The translations under genes were made by a program, and so were the position numbers. Shown here piece by piece: positions 6,702 to 10,872 of a stretch of 10,872 nucleotides of DNA (its first letter is position 1; each line of letters starts with the position of its first letter). Under the pieces are notes generated by a model. It searched no databases, was not told the DNA's origin, and was given only the letters and a program-made list of their open reading frames with translations. The DNA lies in assembly GCA_900550315.1 (NCBI GenBank), contig URRK01000041.1, positions 1 to 10,872 of the forward strand. The letters run 5' to 3'. The stretch is from an uncultured Oscillospiraceae bacterium (GTDB lineage: Bacteria > Bacillota > Clostridia > Oscillospirales > Acutalibacteraceae).

Positions 6702-8480
6702 TTATTTTAAGTTGGCCTTTAAGGTTTCAAGCTGCTGCTTCAGCTCTTTCGGTAGCTTGTCGCCAAACTTTTTGTAGTGCTCGGTAATTTCGTCGGCCTC
6801 TTTCAGCCAAGTCTCGCGGTCAACCTTTAAAATGCTCTCCAGCGTGTCGCGGTCAAGGTCTAAATCGGTCATGTCTAAATCGTCGGCGTAGGGAACATAG
6901 CCAATTGCGGTTTCTTTGGCGTCTACCTTGCCCTCGCAGCGGTCAATGATCCAGTTCAGCACGCGCATATTGTCGCCAAAGCCGGGCCAAATAAAGTTGC
7001 CCTCGTCATCGGTGCGGAACCAGTTTACATTAAAGATCTTCGGCGCTTTATCGCCCAGCTTTTTGCCCATATCCAACCAGTGCTGGAAGTAGTCGCTCAT
7101 GTTGTAGCCGCAGAACGGCAGCATGGCCATGGGGTCGCGGCGAACAACGCCTACGGCGCCGGCAGCGGCAGCGGTGGTTTCAGAGGCCATGGTAGAGCCT
7201 ACGAATACGCCGTTTTCCCAGCTTTTAGATTGGTAAACCAGCGGGGCGCACTTTGCGCGGCGGCCGCCGAAAATAATGGCCGAGATCGGCACGCCCTCAC
7301 CCTTATCAAACTCCTCGGAAATGCAGGGGCAGTTTTCAGCCGGTGCGGTAAAGCGGGAGTTGGGGTGTGCGGCGCAGGTGGTTTTATCGTGCTTGTCAAA
7401 CTTAGCGGGATCCCACTTGTTGCCTTTCCAATCAATGCAATCGGTCGGCAGCTCTTTGGTCAGGCCCTCCCACCAAACGGTATTGTCTTTTAAATTCAGC
7501 GCTACATTGGTAAAAATGGTATTTTTCTTGGTAGATTGCAGGGCGTTGAAGTTCGAGTGCTCGTTGGTGCCGGGAGCCACGCCGAAGAAGCCGTTCTCCG
7601 GGTTAATGGCGTACAGGCGGCCGTCCTCTTTAATCTTCATCCAGGCAATATCATCGCCAACCGTCCAGATCTTGTAGCCCTTATCGCGCAGGTATTTAGG
7701 CGGAATTAACATAGCCAGGTTGGTTTTACCGCAAGCCGACGGGAAGGCGGCTGCAATATATTTTACTTCACCCTTCGGGTTCTGCAGGCCTAAAATTAAC
7801 ATGTGCTCGGCCATCCAGCCCTCTTTCCACCCTTGGTAAGAGGCAATACGCAGCGCAAAGCACTTTTTGCCCAGCAAAACATTGCCGCCGTAGGCGGAGT
7901 TTACCGAAATAATGGTGTTATCCTCCGGGAACTGGCAAATGTAACGCTTTTCGGCGTCAATATCGCAGCTGGCGTGCAGACCGCGTACCCAGTCGTTGCT
8001 GTCGCCCAAAACATCCAGCACCTTTTGGCCAACACGGGTCATAATAGCCATGTTTAGTACAACATAAATAGAATCGGTAATTTCAATACCAACCTTGGCC
8101 AGCGGGGAGCCGATTGGGCCCATGGAGAACGGAATAACATACATGGTGCGGCCCTTGTAGCTGCCGCGGGCAATATCGTAAAGCATTTTGTAAGCCTTTT
8201 GCGGCTCCATCCAGTTGTTGGTGGGGCCGGCGTTTTCCTCGGTGCGGGCGCAAATAAAGGTGCGGCCCTCCACACGGGCAACGTCGTTTACCTTGGTGCG
8301 GTGCAGGTAGCAGCCGGGCAAAAGGTCCTCGTTTAGTTTTATCATCTCGCCGGTTTCAACGCTAATTTTGCGTAAAGCGTCTAATTGGGCTTCATCGCCG
8401 GTAATCCACTCTACCCTATCGGGGGTAACCAGCGCTTTCATTTCCTCAACCCAGGCAAGAACCGTTTTGTTATTCGTCAT
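6702..8480 (-). CDS. pckG: Phosphoenolpyruvate carboxykinase (GTP)
   Basis: This cytoplasmic enzyme interconverts oxaloacetate plus GTP with PEP, CO2 and GDP. In fermentative anaerobes it may run toward oxaloacetate (CO2 fixation) or in gluconeogenesis. The 592 residues match the GTP-dependent family, not the shorter ATP type. Visible motifs are FSMGPIGSPLAKVGIEITDS (about 118-137), SAYGGNVLLGKKC (195-207), EHMLILGL (225-232), the kinase-1a P-loop AAFPSACGKTN (244-254) with the family's reactive Cys250, the metal-binding GDDIAW (275-280) and the guanine-pocket region ending WPGFGDNMRVLNWI. ATG 8480 follows GGAG. It is a single-gene unit with its own promoter (8552-8580) and terminator (6626-6666). 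All catalytic motifs that I can recognise are intact. Confidence 0.97.
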   Translation of the reverse strand: MTNNKTVLAWVEEMKALVTPDRVEWITGDEAQLDALRKISVETGEMIKLNEDLLPGCYLHRTKVNDVARVEGRTFICARTEENAGPTNNWMEPQKAYKMLYDIARGSYKGRTMYVIPFSMGPIGSPLAKVGIEITDSIYVVLNMAIMTRVGQKVLDVLGDSNDWVRGLHASCDIDAEKRYICQFPEDNTIISVNSAYGGNVLLGKKCFALRIASYQGWKEGWMAEHMLILGLQNPKGEVKYIAAAFPSACGKTNLAMLIPPKYLRDKGYKIWTVGDDIAWMKIKEDGRLYAINPENGFFGVAPGTNEHSNFNALQSTKKNTIFTNVALNLKDNTVWWEGLTKELPTDCIDWKGNKWDPAKFDKHDKTTCAAHPNSRFTAPAENCPCISEEFDKGEGVPISAIIFGGRRAKCAPLVYQSKSWENGVFVGSTMASETTAAAAGAVGVVRRDPMAMLPFCGYNMSDYFQHWLDMGKKLGDKAPKIFNVNWFRTDDEGNFIWPGFGDNMRVLNWIIDRCEGKVDAKETAIGYVPYADDLDMTDLDLDRDTLESILKVDRETWLKEADEITEHYKKFGDKLPKELKQQLETLKANLK

Positions 8481-8497
8481 AATTTATCGCTCCATTC

Positions 8498-8534
8498 TGA
8501 TTGTTAGAAATTTAACATTCTAACTCTTAAATCA
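8498..8534 (-). other. Hairpin in the pckG leader
   Basis: TGATT-GTTAGAA pairs with TTCTAAC-TCTTA-AATCA, giving 12 bp with a 5-base bulge and an 8-base loop, between the predicted transcription start (about 8545) and the GGAG ribosome binding site. It may be an RNA structure in the leader or a protein-binding inverted repeat. Confidence 0.4.
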
Positions 8535-8551
8535 ATTTTTGCCTAAGATAT

Positions 8552-8580
8552 ATTATACAGTGCTAAAGGCAAATTATCAA
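8552..8580 (-). promoter_or_regulatory. Sigma-A promoter of pckG
   Basis: On the minus strand TTGATA (8580-8575) and TATAAT (8557-8552) are separated by 17 bases. This gives a start near 8545 and a leader of about 65 bases. Confidence 0.88.
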
Positions 8581-8622
8581 GCCGTTTTTACACAAATTTC
8601 GTTAAAAAAGTGTGAATACGGC
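8581..8622 (-). promoter_or_regulatory. Inverted repeat directly upstream of the pckG -35 box
   Basis: GCCGTTTTTACAC (8581-8593) and GTGTGAATACGGC (8610-8622) are inverted copies matching at 11 of 13 positions, separated by 16 A/T-rich bases. The inner edge touches the -35 box. This is a plausible site for a dimeric regulator, perhaps of carbon metabolism; the regulator is not identifiable here. The neighbouring stretch 8623-8744 is GC-rich and I see no gene in it. Confidence 0.45.
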
Positions 8623-8744
8623 GTAAAAAGCTTTGCCCCGGGCAACGCCGCGGCTTGTTTCAGGCGTTTGGGCCCTAAAAGCTGCCGGCGTGCGCCCCGT
8701 AAGTCCAGGCAGCCTGGGCGCCCGGCGCGACTCAGGCGGGTGGT

Positions 8745-9197
8745 GACCTTATACAGCCCGTACTGCCGTTATTGCTCCGTTGGCCGGTAGAACCCGTAAA
8801 GCCGGTACGGCCGATGTGACCAGTAAAACTCGTGCGGCCAATACGGCCGGCGCTGAGAACGCCAAAACGGAACTCGGCCGCCGGGGTCGGTAAGCCTTAA
8901 TTGCCAACTGCAAAAAGCCGTACAGCCGGTATGGTCCTGTAATCTTACTGCCCATACGCCATACGGCCTGTATTACTTAGATGCCGGTGCAGCCTTTGCT
9001 TTGTATATTAACGGTGCGCCCTATATAAACAGTACGCCCGCATAACTTAGCAGCCCTTACACCCCGTGCGGCTTTGTACGGCTCAAACACTCCGATATGA
9101 AGGGTGCAGCCCTATATGGCCGCGCACTTCATAGAACCCCTACACTCTGTGCGACCCGTGCAGTCTGCAGGATCCGCACGCCCCTGTACAGCCGGCG
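8745..9197 (-). pseudogene. Decayed collagen-like (Gly-X-Thr)n repeat tract
   Basis: Read on the minus strand, the part nearest 8745-8850 gives triplets GRI, GRT, SFT, GHI, GRT, GFT, GST, then GST and GCI after two broken units. This is the pattern of bacterial collagen-like proteins built from Gly-X-Thr. Toward 9197 the 9-base rhythm is still visible (for example GGG-CTG-CAC, GGG-TCG-CAC, GGC-CAT-ATA) but stops and replaced glycine codons are frequent, and the frame changes at least once between. No start codon with ribosome binding site, no signal sequence and no intact C-terminal domain are visible. It begins immediately after the repressor stop codon. I interpret it as a gene remnant rather than an active gene. 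An alternative is low-complexity DNA with 9-base periodicity and no protein ancestry. Confidence 0.5.
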
Positions 9198-9812
9198 CTA
9201 AAAATTGCGCACTACCCGCCGCACCGCGCCAATTACACTAATTTTTTTGGTTTCCTCCCCTGTAAAAACCTGTTTTGGGTAATAAGGGTTTTCGCAAATT
9301 AGCACAATGCGGTTTTCGTGTTGGCTGTGAACCACCTTGTTTATGCAAACGCGCCCGGTCTCAATGTAGCAAACGGCGGCGTAATCGCCGGGGGTAACCG
9401 GCGCCCCCACGCAAATTAAAACCAGGTCGCCCTCGCTAATCAGCGGCGCCATTTCCTGCCCGTGCATGACCATAAAAAAGCAGCGGTCTTTGCTGCTCAG
9501 CGCACTGCCCGGCACCCACTCGTACGCAATGGGCGCCCCGGTGTCAAAAAGATCGCCGGCTTTCCCAACCCTTTCAAAAACCGGAATTTGCACAAAACCG
9601 CCCTGGGCCGCTTTGGGAACTTCGTCAATCAGCTCGCTTTTGGCAACATGGAAGTAATCTGAAATTTTTTGCAACGCCCCCATGCGCGGCGCGCGCGTGC
9701 CCAACTCCCACATTGAAACGGCCTTGTCGGTCACGCCCGCCACCACGGCCAACTGCTGCTGCGTCATGCCCGCGTTTTCGCGAATTCTTTTAATATTTTG
9801 CCCTATGGACAT
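9198..9812 (-). CDS. XRE-type HTH repressor with S24/LexA-like C-terminal domain, catalytic serine absent
   Basis: This is a phage-CI-like transcriptional repressor of 204 residues. The N-terminal XRE helix-turn-helix is clear (about 6-62, with MTQQQLAVVAGVTDKAVSMWELG at 16-38). The C-terminal half resembles S24/LexA dimerisation-peptidase domains: an Ala85-Gly86 pair in the position expected for a cleavage site, then MHGQEMAPLISEGDLVLI (116-133) and GRVCINKVV (153-161). Family members have G-(D/E)-S-M; here it is G-Q-E-M, so the nucleophile is replaced by Glu120, while Lys159 could be the base. Self-cleavage is therefore unlikely. ATG 9812 is chosen because AAAGGGGG lies about ten bases upstream; in-frame codons up to 9914 run through the promoter. 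It is divergent from a Cro-like gene and probably represses both promoters. Confidence 0.9.
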   Translation of the reverse strand: MSIGQNIKRIRENAGMTQQQLAVVAGVTDKAVSMWELGTRAPRMGALQKISDYFHVAKSELIDEVPKAAQGGFVQIPVFERVGKAGDLFDTGAPIAYEWVPGSALSSKDRCFFMVMHGQEMAPLISEGDLVLICVGAPVTPGDYAAVCYIETGRVCINKVVHSQHENRIVLICENPYYPKQVFTGEETKKISVIGAVRRVVRNF

Positions 9813-9848
9813 ATTGAAATTTCCCCCTTTCAGGTTTTCAACAATTAA

Positions 9849-9877
9849 ATTATACCCGATATGTTGAATAAAATCAA
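9849..9877 (-). promoter_or_regulatory. Sigma-A promoter of the repressor gene
   Basis: On the minus strand TTGATT (9877-9872) and TATAAT (9854-9849) are separated by 17 bases. The predicted start is near 9842, about 30 bases upstream of the ATG. Confidence 0.85.
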
Positions 9878-9897
9878 CACGAATTTCAAAAAAATTC
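9862..9897. promoter_or_regulatory. Candidate operators over the repressor promoter
   Basis: Two small palindromes lie here. TGTTGA-N6-TCAACA (9862-9879) overlaps the -35 box of the repressor promoter. GAATTT-N5-AAATTC (9881-9897) is just upstream of it. Sites of this size and spacing suit XRE dimers and would allow autoregulation. Confidence 0.4.
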
Positions 9898-9907
9898 ACA
9901 TTATGGC

Positions 9908-9936
9908 TTGACATTCCACTTTTTGTAGTATATACT
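9908..9936 (+). promoter_or_regulatory. Sigma-A promoter of the Cro-like gene and small-gene operon
   Basis: TTGACA (9908-9913) and TATACT (9931-9936) are 17 bases apart. The predicted start is near 9943. It is divergent from the repressor promoter, with the two -35 boxes 30 bases apart. Confidence 0.88.
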
Positions 9937-9953
9937 GGTTACTGTTGTGGAAT
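9913..9953. promoter_or_regulatory. Candidate operators over the early promoter
   Basis: ATTCCAC (9913-9919) and GTGGAAT (9947-9953) are exact inverted copies on either side of the -10 box. AGTATATACT (9927-9936) is a 10-base palindrome covering the -10 box itself. Binding by the repressor or the Cro-like protein would block this promoter. Confidence 0.4.
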
Positions 9954-10005
9954 TACTTCACAATATTATTTGCGAAATTTTTCCATTCAAAAGAGGTGAT
10001 CACTG

Positions 10006-10191
10006 TTGAAAACTTTAAAGGAAATTCGGAGAAGCCGCCGAATGTCACGCCGCAAAGTTGCGCATATACTGCGCATTCCTACCCTTTGCTACACGGTATA
10101 CGAAAAGCTGCCGCAACGCATACCCTACCCTGTTGCCGCAAAAATTTCGGCCGTATTCGGGGTTTGTTTAGACGATATTGATTTTGGCTGA
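10006..10191 (+). CDS. Small Cro-like XRE-family HTH protein
   Basis: This 61-residue protein is almost entirely one helix-turn-helix domain: LKEIRRSRRMSRRKVAHIL is followed by a recognition-helix region with the typical YE (residues 32-33) and the closing P..VAAKISAVFGVCLDDI. The start is TTG at 10006, with AAGAGGTGAT about six bases upstream, which explains why ATG-based searches could miss it. It is the first gene after the early promoter and is divergent from the repressor, the classical CI/Cro arrangement. It probably competes for the same operators or acts as an early regulator. The N-terminus is strongly basic (KTLKEIRRSRRMSRRK). The function is inferred from fold and position. Confidence 0.78.
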   Translation: MKTLKEIRRSRRMSRRKVAHILRIPTLCYTVYEKLPQRIPYPVAAKISAVFGVCLDDIDFG

Positions 10192-10228
10192 TATACACTT
10201 AAAGTAGAATTTTAAAGGAGAAAAGAAT

Positions 10229-10384
10229 ATGAAAGCAACAAATATGAACCACCTTTGCAAAATTATTGCCGAGCAGCAGGCCTACATCACCGAACTAAAC
10301 GACGCCTTGTACGCTGCCAAAATTGCCTTAAACCGCCTTTCAGCCAGCAAGAGCTGCCGGTTTAAAGAAAACGGAGGCCGTTAA
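10229..10384 (+). CDS. Small hypothetical protein, predicted helical
   Basis: This 51-residue reading frame has AAAGGAG eight bases before ATG 10229. It runs as MKATNMNHLCKIIAEQQAY..., with a long stretch likely to be a single amphipathic helix (about 6-40) and a short basic tail, and ends one base before the next start codon. I do not recognise a family. Short helical proteins of this kind are common in the early operons of clostridial prophages and integrative elements. The good ribosome binding site and tight packing are the main support for it being real. Confidence 0.65.
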   Translation: MKATNMNHLCKIIAEQQAYITELNDALYAAKIALNRLSASKSCRFKENGGR

Positions 10385-10385
10385 A

Positions 10386-10529
10386 ATGTACCGCTGCCAA
10401 AATTGTAGCTTAAAATTTTTAACCCCCTGCGTTATTTTAGAGAGCCACGGCTTTACCACCCCGCCGTACCAACGGCTAAGCGCCTGCCCGCGCTGCAAAG
10501 ACGCCGACATTTATTTTGTAAAGGAGTAA
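10386..10529 (+). CDS. Small zinc-ribbon protein
   Basis: This 47-residue protein has two CxxC knuckles, CQNC (4-7) and CPRC (34-37), around a segment reading ESHGFTTPPYQRLSAC. That layout (CxxC, then a charged ESHGF-like patch, then CPxC near the C-terminus) recalls small zinc-ribbon proteins often encoded in prophage and conjugative-element early regions of Clostridia; this is from memory of the pattern, not a search. GGAGG lies ten bases upstream, inside the end of the preceding gene, and the two frames are one base apart, so translation is probably coupled. A structural zinc site is expected; the biological role is unknown. Confidence 0.72.
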   Translation: MYRCQNCSLKFLTPCVILESHGFTTPPYQRLSACPRCKDADIYFVKE

Positions 10530-10534
10530 GCTTT

Positions 10535-10786
10535 ATGCCACACGAGGATTATTTAATGATTTGCCCGTATTTTCACAAAACGCTGGGCAACACCCTGTTT
10601 TGCACCGCGGTGCCCGCCGCCAATAAAGAAAATTGCGCCGCCTACTATAAGCAGTGCTTTACCAGCCGCGTAGAACGCAACCGCTGGCTGCAGCAGTATT
10701 GCGGCGCCTTTAATTACTGCGACTGTCGCTACGCGGTTTTAAACAAATATTTGTTAGAAAAACGCATTTTGCCCTACTTGCCCTAA
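10535..10786 (+). CDS. Small cysteine-rich protein, probably phage/ICE-type
   Basis: This 83-residue protein starts at ATG 10535 with AAGGAG eight bases upstream, five bases after the zinc-ribbon gene. It holds seven cysteines: CPYF near residue 10, then C23, C34, C41, C56, C62 and C64 (CDC). The arrangement CPYF...FC...C...C.....YC.C resembles small putative metal-binding proteins of clostridial mobile elements that begin with a CPFF-like motif. No catalytic domain is recognisable. It closes the visible small-gene operon, and no further gene fits before the window ends. Confidence 0.75.
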   Translation: MPHEDYLMICPYFHKTLGNTLFCTAVPAANKENCAAYYKQCFTSRVERNRWLQQYCGAFNYCDCRYAVLNKYLLEKRILPYLP

Positions 10787-10818
10787 GCTTTGTTTGCGTA
10801 AAATTAACCTTTTAAAGC

Positions 10819-10846
10819 AAAACGCTGTAAAGCCAACCCGCGTTTT
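10819..10846 (+). terminator. Weak candidate terminator after the small-gene operon
   Basis: AAAACGC (10819-10825) and GCGTTTT (10840-10846) form a 7-bp stem with a 14-base loop, followed by ATTCTATAAC. The stem is short and A/T-rich, so it may not be efficient and the operon may continue beyond the window. Confidence 0.35.
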
Positions 10847-10872
10847 ATTCTATAACGCATTTTACAAAAAAA

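Noticed and set aside
8539..8790. 83-residue open frame on the plus strand over the pckG promoter
   Set aside because: It overlaps the promoter and inverted repeat, has no ribosome binding site, and its composition is not protein-like.
8749..8955. 68-residue open frame on the minus strand
   Set aside because: It is an off-frame reading of the decayed repeat tract, alanine/valine-rich, with no ribosome binding site.
8900..9045. Plus-strand stretch reading ...LYYLDAGAAFALYINGAPYINSTPA then stop, somewhat like a C-terminal domain of a collagen-like protein
   Set aside because: It is on the strand opposite to the Gly-X-Thr pattern, and no start codon or ribosome binding site precedes it. Likely chance.
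9945..10181. 78-residue open frame overlapping the Cro-like gene
   Set aside because: It runs through the ribosome binding site region in another frame and has no site of its own. The TTG-started frame gives a clear HTH.
1..10872. CRISPR array, tRNA or rRNA genes, insertion sequences, attachment sites
   Set aside because: No spaced direct repeats, cloverleaf or rRNA segments, transposase or integrase were seen on either strand.

Overview
The window looks like chromosomal DNA of an anaerobic, spore-forming Firmicute, most likely a clostridial gut lineage such as Oscillospiraceae; the family placement is inference. The evidence is a sigma-G gene (sporulation), strong AGGAGG-type ribosome binding sites, textbook sigma-A promoters with 17-base spacers, a GTP-type PEP carboxykinase and a guanine-class riboswitch.

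Positions 1-5420 (minus strand) hold a complete BMP-type nucleoside ABC import operon. In transcription order it has a sigma-A promoter (5389-5417), a purine riboswitch aptamer of unusual shape (5279-5365), an intrinsic terminator (5168-5205), the substrate-binding lipoprotein (3808-5094), a perfect 17-bp hairpin (3754-3792), a double-domain ATPase (2188-3727, broken by a frameshift near 2650) and two membrane permeases (1098-2207 and 116-1096). The order matches Bacillus nupNOPQ (yufNOPQ). The riboswitch suggests that purine sufficiency shuts the importer off before the first gene.

Positions 5423-6701 hold the forespore sigma factor sigG on the plus strand, transcribed divergently from the importer. 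A structured, hairpin-rich convergent intergenic region of about 325 bases follows it.

Positions 6702-8622 hold pckG (GTP-dependent PEP carboxykinase) on the minus strand, with its own terminator and a clear promoter. A 13-base imperfect inverted repeat lies directly against the -35 box.

Positions 8623-9197 contain no intact gene. The part from about 8745 to 9197 shows 9-base periodicity with Gly-X-Thr-like triplets on the minus strand, interrupted by stops and frame changes. It looks like the remains of a collagen-like repeat gene.

Positions 9198-10872 look like the immunity and early region of a prophage or integrative element. A LexA/CI-like repressor (minus strand) has lost the expected catalytic serine. 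A divergent promoter region with palindromes separates it from a Cro-like HTH gene and three tightly packed small genes, two of them cysteine-rich. No integrase or attachment site is visible, and the element may continue beyond the right edge.

The most interesting points are the riboswitch with an enlarged P2 loop, the stop-start frameshift in the ATPase, the nucleophile-less repressor and the decayed collagen-like tract.
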